Notes: generated by a model from the sequence alone, not told the origin. A DNA stretch of 64,000 bases from Halobacteria archaeon HArc-gm2 (GCA_025517465.1 JAOPKE010000002.1:310001-374000); one strand, 5' to 3'. Positions 42,336 through 51,670 are shown, counted from the stretch's first letter. A program made the numbers and translations.

Positions 42336-42752
42336 TTATTCGCAGGGGAGCGATCCGACGTCGTCCTCGCTCGTGTCACCGACGGCGACGGCGCCACACA
42401 TCAGGAAGTGCGTGTCCTGGGCGTCGTGGTAGGAGTACACGCCGGAGCTCTGGAACGTGTGGGCGCCCGACTCTCCGGCCGCGATGGCCAGGTCCAGTTC
42501 CCACTCGTTCGAGTTGTCGACTTCGGTGTTCGCCCGGACGGTCCGCTGTTCACCGGTCTCGTTGATCCACCTGACGGCCTCACCCTCGGCGACGTGGACC
42601 CGAAGCGGGTCGAAGGCCTCGCCCTCGGTCAGCGTCACCTCCGCGGTGACCTCGCCCTGTGGTTCGCTGGAGCCGCTCCCGCCGCCACAGCCGGCCACCG
42701 CGATCGTCGATGCCGCCACTGTCGTCGTCGTGAGGAATTGTCGTCGTTTCAT
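42336..42752 (-). CDS. Cupredoxin-like lipoprotein with degenerate copper site
   Basis: 138 residues. MKRRQFL and IAVAGC (Cys22) form a Tat lipobox; a cupredoxin-like beta sandwich follows (GEAFDPLRVHVAEGEAVRWIN, then FQSSGVYSYHDAQDTHFLMCG). In halocyanins and plastocyanins the ligands are His, Cys, His and Met in an N-terminal His plus C-x2-H-x4-M pattern. Here the first His position reads Q/R (GEQRTV), the ligand Cys is missing, and the cysteine present follows the Met. It may bind copper differently, or nothing. It is divergent from the DUF4129 gene. Confidence 0.78.
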   Translation of the reverse strand: MKRRQFLTTTTVAASTIAVAGCGGGSGSSEPQGEVTAEVTLTEGEAFDPLRVHVAEGEAVRWINETGEQRTVRANTEVDNSNEWELDLAIAAGESGAHTFQSSGVYSYHDAQDTHFLMCGAVAVGDTSEDDVGSLPCE

Positions 42753-42921
42753 AACCTTTGATCCCCGGGTGTATGAGGGTAGCTCACACCGTTGGGGAAA
42801 ATACTTTTCCCCCGGACAGGGTCACCCGAGTTCGACCAGCGCCGATCGTTCCGGTGATCGACTGCCAACTGGATGAAAACAATCCGAACAAACATATAAC
42901 CGGGTGTCAACACATCGGTGT

Positions 42922-43902
42922 ATGGACTACGTGTCACGTGACACGGCGCGAGTCGTTGCTATCGGGGTGGTGAGCATCGTGGCCATCGCGATGGGGGCGG
43001 CGACCATCCAGACTACCGTCGATTTCGGGACCGGCACCGCGTCGGGCGGGCTCGAAATCGGCCAATCGGGTGGCCAGGCCGGTGGCCTGAACGACTCGAC
43101 GTCGGAGACCAACGGCAGTATCGACATGGGGGAGGGCGGAGGCTCGGACGGGTTCATCGCACAGACCTCGACCTGCGTGGAACCGCTCTCGAAGTGGTAC
43201 GGCGGACTCGGCTACTTCGGCTTCTTCGGCCTCGTGCTGTACGGGATCAAGCGTCGCTACTCGCTGGGGGCTTCCTTCCTCGGAATGTACGCGATCGCGC
43301 CGGTGGCGCTGACGGCGTACTTCCTCACGACCGACTGTACGGCGGCCCTCGACGGCCAGAACGGCCAGTCGGGCGTCGTAGAGGGAATCGGCGACGCGGC
43401 CGGACAGGGCGTCGTCTCGACGGACGTCTCGCCGATGGTCGTCGGTGGCGTGTTCGCCGTCGCGCTGGTCGCGACGGCCGTGGTGCTCTACCGCGCGTCG
43501 AGCGACCAGACGGTCGCGATGGTCGAGGAGGACGACGAGGAGGAACTCGGCAAGCCGGACGTCGGCGACCTGGCGGCCGCCGCGGCCGCCGCGGCCGACC
43601 GACTGGAGGAGCGCAACGCCGACGTGGACAACGAGGTGTACGCCGCGTGGCGCGACATGACCGCGTTGCTTCGGGTGTCCAGGCCCGAGAGCTCCACGCC
43701 GGGCGAGTTCGCCGAGGCGGCCGTCGAGGCCGGTCTCGACGAGGACGACGTCGGACAGCTCACGCAGCTGTTCGAGGAGGTCCGCTACGGCAAGCGCGAC
43801 CCCGAGTCCCGCGAGGAGCGAGCCATCGAGGTCTTCCGCTCCATCGAGGCGGCCTACGGGACGGGCGACGACGCCGGCGCGGACGAGGGAGGTGAACGAT
43901 GA
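42922..43902 (+). CDS. DUF4129-domain membrane protein, first gene of the DUF58/MoxR operon
   Basis: 326 residues from ATG 42922, preferred over an upstream in-frame start because TATA-like catataac (42893-42900) is 26 bases before it. One N-terminal helix, a glycine-rich external stretch (about 40-80), further helices at about 95-140 and 178-196, and a cytoplasmic C-terminal DUF4129 domain (VYAAWRDMTALL, SSTPGEFAEAAVEAG, EVRYGKRDPE). In bacteria and archaea this domain is found beside DUF58 and MoxR genes. ATGA overlap with the next gene shows coupling. Confidence 0.85.
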   Translation: MDYVSRDTARVVAIGVVSIVAIAMGAATIQTTVDFGTGTASGGLEIGQSGGQAGGLNDSTSETNGSIDMGEGGGSDGFIAQTSTCVEPLSKWYGGLGYFGFFGLVLYGIKRRYSLGASFLGMYAIAPVALTAYFLTTDCTAALDGQNGQSGVVEGIGDAAGQGVVSTDVSPMVVGGVFAVALVATAVVLYRASSDQTVAMVEEDDEEELGKPDVGDLAAAAAAAADRLEERNADVDNEVYAAWRDMTALLRVSRPESSTPGEFAEAAVEAGLDEDDVGQLTQLFEEVRYGKRDPESREERAIEVFRSIEAAYGTGDDAGADEGGER

Positions 43903-45890
43903 ACGTCGACGAGATACTGAAGCGGCTGATCGTCGGGATCGGCCTGCTGTTCGTCGTCGTCGGCGTCGCGCTTATCGCCGTCCCGGACCCGTTCCCGTTC
44001 GGCGCAGAGGTCATCTTCGCCGCCGGCGTCGCCGCGCTCCTGGCCGCGGCGCTGACGGTCCGGGGCCGACTCCAGGGCGAAATCACCGAGACGGTGATGC
44101 CCGACCCCGAGCGACCGGCGGACAACCAGCGCCCCGGCGACGAGGTCGACCGGATGCTGTACGAGATGACCGAACTCCGTCAGGGCGTCGCGGAGAACAG
44201 CGAACACCTCGAAGAGCGCATGGATCGCCTCGGGGTCGCCATCGTCCAGGACCGCGAGGACTGCTCGGTCGCGGAGGCCAGGGCGGTCCTCGAGTCCGGC
44301 GACTGGACCGGCGACCCCGACGCCGCCGCGTTCTTCCAGGGCCAGCGGACCGAGGCCGACGAGGCCGGATTCACGGGACTCGTCCAGGACGGCGACGACG
44401 GCGGCTTCGAGACCGAGTTCCGCGCGGCCGTCGAGGCGCTGCTCGACTACGGCGAGATCGAGGTCGACCCCATCGAGACCGAGGAACCGCCGAGCCGGTT
44501 CGAGCGGATATTCGGCCGGTCCGGTGACGACGACGCCGAAGCGGGCGTCGAGACGAACTGGAACGAGGCGGACTCCTCGATCCCGGACTTCGACACGAAC
44601 GGGCCGCTGGAGGACGTCTCGCTCCACCACACCAACCGGTGGCTCGGTGTCACCGCCTTCGGGCTGTTCGCCGTCGGCGTCGGCGTCGTCACCTTCTCCC
44701 CGGCGCTGATGATGGCGGGGACGGTCGGCATCGCCTACACCATCTACGGTCGCGTCTCGGCGGTACCACGCGTCGAGTCGCTCGCCGTCGAGCGCGAACT
44801 CGAGGCCGAGGACCCACAGCCCGGTGACGAGGTAGCGGTGACCGTCACCGTCCGCAACGAGGGTGACTCGATACTGCCCGACCTGCGGCTGGTCGACGCC
44901 GTCCCGGACGCCTTCGTCGTCACCGACGGCGTCCCGCGCCTGCACACCGCGCTGCGGCCCGGGTCGAGCGCGACGTTCTCCTACGTCGCCCGGGTCGAGC
45001 GCGGCGAGTACCGGTGGCCGGTGGTCTGCGTCTCGCGGGACTTCAGCGGCGGGGCCGAGCGGACGTCGCTGCTGACGCCCGAGACGGAACTGACCTGCGT
45101 GCCGTCGCTCAAAGTCACGAACGACGTGCCGGTACGGGCACAGACGACCCAGTACTCCGGCGACGTGAACACCCAGAAGGGCGGCTCGGGCCTGGAGTTC
45201 CACTCCGTCCGGGACTACCTGCCCGGCGACCCGATGAACCGGATCAACTGGAAGCAGGTCGCCCGCACCGGCGACCTGGCGACCATCGACTTCCGCCAGG
45301 AGCGGGCGGCGACGGTGACGCTGCTGTTCGACACGCGCCAGCGCGCCTACGTCGCCTCCGAGCCGGGCAAACCCCACGCCGTGGACAGCGCCGTCCACGC
45401 CGCCAGCGACGTGTTCGGCGCGCTGTTCGACCAGGGCAACCTCGTCGGCATCGCGGCGTTCGACACCGTCCCGTGCTGGTACGACGCCGGCGCGGGCAGC
45501 GAGCACCGCGAGCGGGCCCGGATGCTGTTCGCCCAGCACCCAGCGCTGTCGCCGCGGCCGCCGGACCGCCAGGACACCGAGGGCGGCTACATCGACCCGA
45601 TGACGCACGTCCTCCGGCGGCTGTCCAGCAACTCCCAGATATTCCTGTTCACGCCGCTGGCAGACGACTACGCGATGGAGGTCGCCAGTCGGTTGGACTC
45701 GAAGGGACACCTGGTGACGGTGCTGAGCCCCGACGTGACGAACGACCAGACGGTCGGCCAGCGCCTCACCCGGGCCGAACGGACGGCGCGCGTCCGCAAC
45801 CTCAGGCAGCGCGGCATCCGCGTCATCGACTGGAATCCGGACGACAAACTGCGACTGCAGATCGATCGAGCGAAAGCGAGGTGGGCATGA
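43899..45890 (+). CDS. DUF58 protein fused to an N-terminal membrane module
   Basis: 663 residues. Residues 1-155 have two membrane helices (about 10-55) followed by a cytoplasmic helical region (PGDEVDRMLYEMTELRQGV, DCSVAEARAVLESGDWTGD), a module that is usually a separate small gene in haloarchaeal operons of this type. From about 215 onward it is a DUF58 protein: two further helices (about 245-285), a CARF-less beta domain, and the signature GLEFHSVRDYLPGDPMNRINWK (split by the 20-residue rule at LPGD) leading into a von Willebrand A-like domain. MoxR AAA proteins act on such vWA partners. It overlaps both neighbours by 4 bases. Confidence 0.88.
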   Translation: MNVDEILKRLIVGIGLLFVVVGVALIAVPDPFPFGAEVIFAAGVAALLAAALTVRGRLQGEITETVMPDPERPADNQRPGDEVDRMLYEMTELRQGVAENSEHLEERMDRLGVAIVQDREDCSVAEARAVLESGDWTGDPDAAAFFQGQRTEADEAGFTGLVQDGDDGGFETEFRAAVEALLDYGEIEVDPIETEEPPSRFERIFGRSGDDDAEAGVETNWNEADSSIPDFDTNGPLEDVSLHHTNRWLGVTAFGLFAVGVGVVTFSPALMMAGTVGIAYTIYGRVSAVPRVESLAVERELEAEDPQPGDEVAVTVTVRNEGDSILPDLRLVDAVPDAFVVTDGVPRLHTALRPGSSATFSYVARVERGEYRWPVVCVSRDFSGGAERTSLLTPETELTCVPSLKVTNDVPVRAQTTQYSGDVNTQKGGSGLEFHSVRDYLPGDPMNRINWKQVARTGDLATIDFRQERAATVTLLFDTRQRAYVASEPGKPHAVDSAVHAASDVFGALFDQGNLVGIAAFDTVPCWYDAGAGSEHRERARMLFAQHPALSPRPPDRQDTEGGYIDPMTHVLRRLSSNSQIFLFTPLADDYAMEVASRLDSKGHLVTVLSPDVTNDQTVGQRLTRAERTARVRNLRQRGIRVIDWNPDDKLRLQIDRAKARWA

Positions 45891-46450
45891 TGAGTTCAGA
45901 ACGAGTCAACGGAAACACGGCAGGTACGGACCACGCCGACGAGACGGTACGGGCGGTCGAGGTAACGCACTCTCCGGCGACGGTGAGCAGCGTCCTGGCG
46001 GTCGTCGCGGCGGTGCTGGCAGTCGTCGCCAGCGCCACGTCGCTGCTGGCGATGGCGGTCAGCGCATTCGGCCTGGTCGGCGTCGTCGCGGGCCTGTTCG
46101 CGTTCGAGTCCGAGCGCGCGGCCGCTATCGGGACGGGCATCGTCTTCGTCGGCGTCGTCCTGAGCGGCGTGTTCGGCAACTCGCTGCCGCTGCTGGTGCT
46201 GGGCGCGCTGGCGACGGTGCTGTCGTTCGACTACGGGCAGAACGCCTTCAGCGTCGGCTCGCAGCTCTCGGACCAGACCGACACGGTCAGGGGAGAGGTC
46301 GTCCACGCCGCGGCGAGCGTCGTGGTCGGCATTCTCATCGTCGGCGTCGCCTACGGCGTGTACGCGGTCGCCGTCGACGGACTGTCCTACGGCGCGCTCG
46401 CGTTCCTGCTGTTCGGCGGGTTGCTCCTGATCTGGGGCATCAGGTCCTGA
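45887..46450 (+). CDS. Polytopic membrane protein of the DUF58/MoxR operon
   Basis: 187 residues, ATG overlapping the DUF58 stop (a second ATG follows directly). Short polar N terminus, then four to six membrane helices packed into about 38-185 with glycine/alanine-rich helices (LVGVVAGLFAF, FVGVVLSGVFGNSLPLLVLG). A haloarchaeal family that recurs at this place in the operon; no enzyme motif. Probably part of the membrane complex acted on by the MoxR ATPase. Confidence 0.8.
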   Translation: MMSSERVNGNTAGTDHADETVRAVEVTHSPATVSSVLAVVAAVLAVVASATSLLAMAVSAFGLVGVVAGLFAFESERAAAIGTGIVFVGVVLSGVFGNSLPLLVLGALATVLSFDYGQNAFSVGSQLSDQTDTVRGEVVHAAASVVVGILIVGVAYGVYAVAVDGLSYGALAFLLFGGLLLIWGIRS

Positions 46451-46593
46451 CCGGTTTCGCCCCGAACATTCGTTCACGACGCGTCGCGCGGTCGTTCCCG
46501 GGTCGCGGAGTGGCGACGACGCCGCGCGGTCCGTGGTATCGTGAGGTGCGACACACCGTCACAATTAAGGTGACCTGTCTGCCCATCCATACT

Positions 46594-47565
46594 ATGGCGT
46601 CAGAGTTATCGATCCAAGCGGCAAGTGAAGAGATTGACCTGGTAGTCGACGAGATACGATCGTCGGTTATCATCGAGGAGGAGTTCCTCGAGACGGTCCT
46701 GGTGGGGCTGCTCTCCCAGGGCCACGTCCTCCTCGAGGACGTCCCCGGGACGGGGAAGACGCTGACCGCGAACAGTTTCGCCGAGGCGCTCGGGCTCTCG
46801 TTCTCCCGTATCCAGTTCACGCCGGACCTGCTCCCCAACGACGTCACTGGGACGTACATCTACAACGAACAGAAAGGCGAGTTCGAGTTCAACGAGGGCC
46901 CCATCTTCGCAAACGTGATCCTGGCCGACGAGATCAACCGCGCGCCGCCGAAGACCCAGGCTGCCCTGCTCGAGGCGATGGGTGAGGGCCAGGTCACCAC
47001 AGAGGGTGACACGCGCCAGCTGCCCGAGCCGTTCTTCGTCATCGCGACGCAGAACCCCGTCGAGCAGGAGGGGACCTTCCCGCTCCCCGAGGCGCAGGTC
47101 GACCGATTCAACATCAAGTCCAGCATCGGCTACCCCGACAACGACGGCGAGGTCGAACTCCTGCGCCGCCGGAACGACCGCTCGGCGCCGACGCCGACGG
47201 TCGAGCAGGTGCTGGACCACGACCGCGTCACGGCGCTCCAGGAGGTCCCCGAGACCGTCACCGTCACGGAGGACATGCTCGAGTACATCGCGGCCATCTC
47301 CCGGGCGACCCGGGAGGACCACCGCGTCCAGGTCGGTATGAGCCCCCGCGGGACCCAGCGTCTCTACGAGGCCGTACGCGCCCAGGCGGTCGTCGAGGGG
47401 CGCAACTACGTGACGCCGGACGACGTCAAGACCGTCTCGCGGGCGACGATGGCCCACCGCATGGTCCTGACCGCCGAGTCACAGGTCCAGGACGTCGACC
47501 GCAACGACATCATCGAGGACGTCCTCGAAGAGATTCCGGTACCGACCGTCGAGGCACCGGCCTGA
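46594..47565 (+). CDS. MoxR-family AAA+ ATPase
   Basis: 323 residues from ATG 46594; TATA-like caattaag (46562-46569) is 28 bases upstream, so this gene also has its own promoter. Walker A is DVPGTGKT (49-56), Walker B and the MoxR signature are ILADEINRAPPKTQAALLEAMGEGQ (cut here in the middle of one block), sensor 1 is IATQNP, and SPRGTQRLYEA is sensor 2. MoxR proteins are chaperone-like ATPases that mature or remodel vWA-domain partners, here the DUF58 protein at 43899. Normal length, soluble. Confidence 0.93.
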   Translation: MASELSIQAASEEIDLVVDEIRSSVIIEEEFLETVLVGLLSQGHVLLEDVPGTGKTLTANSFAEALGLSFSRIQFTPDLLPNDVTGTYIYNEQKGEFEFNEGPIFANVILADEINRAPPKTQAALLEAMGEGQVTTEGDTRQLPEPFFVIATQNPVEQEGTFPLPEAQVDRFNIKSSIGYPDNDGEVELLRRRNDRSAPTPTVEQVLDHDRVTALQEVPETVTVTEDMLEYIAAISRATREDHRVQVGMSPRGTQRLYEAVRAQAVVEGRNYVTPDDVKTVSRATMAHRMVLTAESQVQDVDRNDIIEDVLEEIPVPTVEAPA

Positions 47566-47579
47566 CCACATAGATACCA

Positions 47580-48302
47580 ATGGCTATCTCACAGGCGGTT
47601 CGAAACCCGCGATCGTACCTGAGTCGGACGCTCGGGATGTACCGGACGCTGCTGACCGACCCCGGGACGTTCTACGACGAGTACGTCGGCACCCGCGGGC
47701 TCCGGGTCGAGATACTGCTGGTCCTGGTCGTCGGCGCCGTCGGCTTCGTCGGGAACGTCTACGCGCTCCTCCAGGTCGAGGAGCTGTTCGCACAGCTCGA
47801 AATCCCGCTGGGCCAGGACGTCGCCTTCGCGATGTGGGGCGAGGTCGCCGCGCCGCTGGTCGGCGCCGTCCTCCTGTGGATCGGCCTGACCACGGCACTG
47901 TACATCGTCGGCTGGCTATACTCCGCGGTCGGCGAGTACTACGTGCTCCTGAAGTGGACGGCGTGGGCGCTGGTGCCGCTGGCGTTCGCGAACCTGATCC
48001 ACTCGGTCGCGGTAGCGTACGCCGCGTTCTCCGTCTCGGCCGGGGACGTGGCGACCTCGGAAGTCCCACGGGTTCCGGAGGACCGTGCTGCCTTCGTGTG
48101 GGACGTGGTGGCGGGCGAAATCGCCGTGGTCGCCGCCGCCGTCGTCGGCATCGCCTTCGCGGTGTGGGCGGGGTACATCGCCGCCTACGCCATCCGCGGC
48201 GTCCGGGACATCGAGACCGACGAGGCCTACCGGGTCGCGGCCGTCCCGACGGTGGCCTACGTGCTCTACGTGGTCTACGAAGTGGCCACGACGGCGCTGT
48301 AG
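47580..48302 (+). CDS. Yip1-family membrane protein
   Basis: 240 residues, five membrane helices. An N-terminal amphipathic stretch (RTLGMYRTLLTDPGTFYDEYV) precedes them, as in Yip1 domains (here with P-x-x-F before the first helix). It follows the MoxR gene by 14 bases in the same direction, so it is part of that transcript. Archaeal Yip1 proteins have no fixed function; membrane organisation or partner of the AAA system is possible. Confidence 0.8.
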   Translation: MAISQAVRNPRSYLSRTLGMYRTLLTDPGTFYDEYVGTRGLRVEILLVLVVGAVGFVGNVYALLQVEELFAQLEIPLGQDVAFAMWGEVAAPLVGAVLLWIGLTTALYIVGWLYSAVGEYYVLLKWTAWALVPLAFANLIHSVAVAYAAFSVSAGDVATSEVPRVPEDRAAFVWDVVAGEIAVVAAAVVGIAFAVWAGYIAAYAIRGVRDIETDEAYRVAAVPTVAYVLYVVYEVATTAL

Positions 48303-48460
48303 ACCGGGCGAACCGATCAGGGCGAGCGGTCGCCGGGGCCGAACTCGCTGTCGTCGAACGCGACGGTGACGACCCGACCGTCACTGCACGGACGCGAGGG
48401 TGGTGGGGACCGATCCATTCGTCCGCCCAGCGGACGGTCCGTCCCGCGATTGCTCATCAT

Positions 48461-48500
48461 TGTTGACGGAAGATATAAGGGGTGCTGGGTTGCGTCAACA
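48461..48500 (+). promoter_or_regulatory. TATA box enclosed by an 8-bp dyad, importer operon
   Basis: TGTTGACG (48461-48468) and CGTCAACA (48493-48500) are exact reverse complements. The TATA box agatataagg (48471-48480) and the expected transcription start lie between them, 29 bases before ATG 48504. A bound dimer or loop here would block transcription of the whole transporter operon. Confidence 0.6.
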
Positions 48501-48503
48501 TAC

Positions 48504-49523
48504 ATGCGATACTATGTCAGACGCATAGCGCAGTCAGTGTTTACCTTGTTGTCGGGACTGTTCCTGACCTACGCCCTGTATCGCCTCATCCCGGGGAGTC
48601 CGCTGAAGGCGATCATGGCCAACCTCATCGCCCAACAGCAACGCAGGGGGGAGGTAGACACCGAACAGGTCGCGAGGATGGCCGAGCAGATGACGGGGAT
48701 CAACCCGGACGAACCGATCATCGTCGGATTCTTCAACTACGTCAGCGGGATCGTCTTGCGCGGGGACTTCGGGACCTCGATCCTCTACCAGGACCCGGTG
48801 TTCGACATCCTCTTCCGGGCGATGCCGTGGTCCATCTTCCTCAGCGTCTACGGCATCATGCTCGGGTTCACAGCGAGTATCCTCGTCGGCGTGCTGATGG
48901 CCTGGCACGAGGGCTCGAAGCTCGACTCCGGGCTGACGGTGCTGGTCCTCTCGGTGAACGCCATCCCGTACTACGTCGGCGCGATCGTCATGCTCTCGCT
49001 GCTGGCGTTCCAGTGGGGACTGTTCCCGACCGGCGGTCGGGCGCCGCGGGCAGTCGCGCCGGGATTCAACGTCCAGTTCATGCTGGGTATCCTCCATCAC
49101 GGGGCGTTACCGATCCTGTCCACGTTCCTCCTCGGGTTCGGCGCGGGTTCGCTCGGGATGCGGGCTAACACCGTCCGCATCGTCGGCTCCGACTACCTCC
49201 GGTCGGCGCGCCTGCGGGGGGTGAGCAGCAACCGCATCCTCACCCGATACCTGACCCGGAACGCGATACTGCCGCTGTACACGGGACTGGTCGTGGGAAT
49301 CGGCGCGCTGTTCGCGTCGAACGTCATCACGGAGTACATCTTCCAGTACCAGGGCGCCGGGTGGTTCCTGTTCGAGTCCGTGGTCAATCAGGACTACCCG
49401 CTGATCATGGGGTCGTTCCTCTTCTTCGGCACCGTGACGGTGCTCGGCATCCTGCTCGCCGACCTCACGTACGGCCTCATCGACCCGCGTGCGGAAACCG
49501 GCGCAACGAGGGATACCTTCTAA
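48504..49523 (+). CDS. ABC importer permease, DppB type
   Basis: 339 residues, six membrane helices. The start is typical of DppB/OppB permeases (MRYYVRRIAQSVFTLLSGLF), with the DEPIIVGFFNYVSGIVLRGDFG block and, near residue 240, the EAA-like loop LRSARLRGVSSNRILTRYLTRN (cut: LRSARLRGVSS is the part contacting the ATPase). First gene of a four-gene operon and placed right after the dyad-flanked promoter. Substrate: peptides or, more likely here, oligosaccharides imported for the cytoplasmic xylanase. Confidence 0.92.
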   Translation: MRYYVRRIAQSVFTLLSGLFLTYALYRLIPGSPLKAIMANLIAQQQRRGEVDTEQVARMAEQMTGINPDEPIIVGFFNYVSGIVLRGDFGTSILYQDPVFDILFRAMPWSIFLSVYGIMLGFTASILVGVLMAWHEGSKLDSGLTVLVLSVNAIPYYVGAIVMLSLLAFQWGLFPTGGRAPRAVAPGFNVQFMLGILHHGALPILSTFLLGFGAGSLGMRANTVRIVGSDYLRSARLRGVSSNRILTRYLTRNAILPLYTGLVVGIGALFASNVITEYIFQYQGAGWFLFESVVNQDYPLIMGSFLFFGTVTVLGILLADLTYGLIDPRAETGATRDTF

Positions 49524-49524
49524 C

Positions 49525-50541
49525 ATGTCACGAGACGACCTCGAGACGGACGGCGGCGTCACGCAGGAGAGCATCTTCGGAACCGGTGAGGACGAGCGGC
49601 GCAGTCGGTCCTCGCCGAAGGAACGCTTCGGCAGGGGGTTCGACTCCTACGTGCGAACGCCCTTCCGGATCGCCTGGAACGACTGGCGGACCCGCATCGG
49701 CGGCATCGGCATCCTGATCTACCTCCTGATGGGCACGGTCGGCGTCATCATCGTACCAGCGCCGACGCTGAACGAGGGGCCGCGCTACCTCCAGCCGTTC
49801 CAGGACTGGACGATTCCGTTCGGCACCGACAACCTCGGTCGCGGCATCTTCAAACAGCTCATTCACTCGACGCCCGCAATGTTGAAGATGGCGCTGGCCG
49901 GCCTCGTCTTCGCCGTCGGTGTCGCCATCCTCTTCGGCATGATCGCCGGCTACAAGGGCGGCGTCATCGACACCGTGCTGATGACCATCACGGACATCTT
50001 CTTCGTGATCCCGGGGCTCCCGCTCATCATCGTCCTGTCGGCCATCTTCACGCCGCGGGACCCCTTCATCGTCGGCGCCATCCTCTCCATCTCCGTCTGG
50101 CCCCGGCTCGCCAGGGAGTTACGCTCGCAGGTCCTCTCGTTACGGACGGAGGACTACGTCGAGGCCTCACGCTCGATGGGGCTGTCGACGCCGACCATCA
50201 TCGGCCAGGAACTCATGCCGAAGCTCGCCCCCTACATCCTCATCCGCGGGTCGGGGTCCGCGGTGCGGATCATCAGGGACTCGGTCGCGCTGTACTTCCT
50301 GGGCATCCTGCCCTTCAGCACGACCAACTGGGGCATCATGATGCAGTTCGCCTACAGCCAGGGGAACGCAATCTCGACGCCGAGTCACCTCTACTGGCTG
50401 GTCGTTCCCCTCGTCGCGCTGGCGGGGATGGGCTTTTCACTGATCCTGTTTTCGCAGGGCCTCGACCGGGTGTTCAACCCGCGACTCCGGGCCCGGAACA
50501 CGGAACACGGTGCCGACGAAGACGGGACAGGGGTGATGTGA
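49525..50541 (+). CDS. ABC importer permease, DppC type
   Basis: 338 residues, one base after the dppB-like stop. A hydrophilic N-terminal arm of about 55 residues, then a first helix (IGGIGILIYLLMGTVGVIIV), a long external loop with the DppC-like FGTDNLGRGIF, and five more helices. The cytoplasmic EAA loop reads YVEASRSMGLSTPTIIGQEL. Pairs with the 48504 product to form the channel. Same operon. Confidence 0.92.
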   Translation: MSRDDLETDGGVTQESIFGTGEDERRSRSSPKERFGRGFDSYVRTPFRIAWNDWRTRIGGIGILIYLLMGTVGVIIVPAPTLNEGPRYLQPFQDWTIPFGTDNLGRGIFKQLIHSTPAMLKMALAGLVFAVGVAILFGMIAGYKGGVIDTVLMTITDIFFVIPGLPLIIVLSAIFTPRDPFIVGAILSISVWPRLARELRSQVLSLRTEDYVEASRSMGLSTPTIIGQELMPKLAPYILIRGSGSAVRIIRDSVALYFLGILPFSTTNWGIMMQFAYSQGNAISTPSHLYWLVVPLVALAGMGFSLILFSQGLDRVFNPRLRARNTEHGADEDGTGVM

Positions 50542-50542
50542 G

Positions 50543-51670
50543 ATGGCGATAGACCAGCCGGGAACGACCGGCACGCCCGACGCAGACGAGGACGAACCGG
50601 AAGATATCGTCATGTCGGTCCGCGACGCGCGGGTGTCCTTCGACATGGCCCGCGGGCAGGCGTGGGTGCTCAACGACGTCGACCTCGACGTCCGGCGCAA
50701 CGAGATTCTCGCCGTCGTCGGCGAGTCCGGGTCGGGCAAGTCGATGTTCGCCTCGGCGCTGCTCGACGCCGTCGAGGACCCCGGCGTGCTCGCCGGTGAC
50801 GTCACCTACTACCCGGACGAGGCGGCCGGGGAGAGCCAGACCATCGGCTCGTTCGACCAGGGACTCGACGACTCCGTGGACGTGCTGGACCTGGACTCGG
50901 ACGAACTGCAGGCGTTCCGGTGGGAGAAGGTCTCGATGGTGTTCCAGGGGGCGATGAACTCGTTCAACCCCACGATGAAGATCAAGGCTCACTTCCACGA
51001 GACCATCCAGGCCCACAACGCGGTCCTCGAGGAGCGGATGGACCACGTCCGGAAGCTCTTCGACGCGCTGTACATCGACTTCGACCGCGTGATGACGTCC
51101 TACCCCCACGAACTCTCCGGCGGGATCAAACAGCGGACGCTGATCGCGCTGGCGCTGGTGCTGGAACCCGAGGTGCTCGTGATGGACGAGCCCACCGCCG
51201 CGCTCGACCTGTTGATGCAGCGCTCTATCATCTCGATGCTGCGCAACCTCCGCGACGAGTTCGACCTCACCATCGTGTTCATCACGCACGACCTGCCGCT
51301 GGTCGGCGGCCTCGCGGACCGCATCGCCGTGATGTACGCCTTCGAGTTCGTAGAGGTCGGCGCGACGCGGGACCTCATGAAGAACGCCGCCCATCCGTAC
51401 ACCCGTTCGCTGTTGCGGTCGGTGCCGAGCATCAACTCGGACGTCGACGAGATGGAACCGATCGAGGGGGCGCGGCCGGACCCGGTCAACATCCCGACCG
51501 GCTGTTCGTTCCACCCGCGCTGTCCCGTCGCCGACGACCGCTGTGAGATCGAGGACCCGGACCTGGCCGCCGTCGAGGACGACCTCCAGGCGGCGTGTTT
51601 CTACACCGACCAGGCGCGCGAGAAGATCGACTACACGCTGGAAGACGAATCCACGGAGGACGACAGATGA
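50543..51670 (+). CDS. ABC importer ATPase, DppD type
   Basis: 375 residues. Walker A GESGSGKS (60-67), Q-loop in MVFQGAMNSFNP, signature LSGGIKQR, Walker B VLVMDEPT with AALD, and switch His in FITHDLPL. About 45 residues (EAAGESQTIGSFDQGLDDSVDV) are inserted between Walker A and the Q-loop, longer than usual. The C-terminal oligopeptide/dipeptide domain carries the four-cysteine pattern (GCSFHPRCPVADDRC and AACF) that in relatives can bind an Fe-S cluster. ATGA overlap with the next ATPase. Confidence 0.93.
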   Translation: MAIDQPGTTGTPDADEDEPEDIVMSVRDARVSFDMARGQAWVLNDVDLDVRRNEILAVVGESGSGKSMFASALLDAVEDPGVLAGDVTYYPDEAAGESQTIGSFDQGLDDSVDVLDLDSDELQAFRWEKVSMVFQGAMNSFNPTMKIKAHFHETIQAHNAVLEERMDHVRKLFDALYIDFDRVMTSYPHELSGGIKQRTLIALALVLEPEVLVMDEPTAALDLLMQRSIISMLRNLRDEFDLTIVFITHDLPLVGGLADRIAVMYAFEFVEVGATRDLMKNAAHPYTRSLLRSVPSINSDVDEMEPIEGARPDPVNIPTGCSFHPRCPVADDRCEIEDPDLAAVEDDLQAACFYTDQAREKIDYTLEDESTEDDR

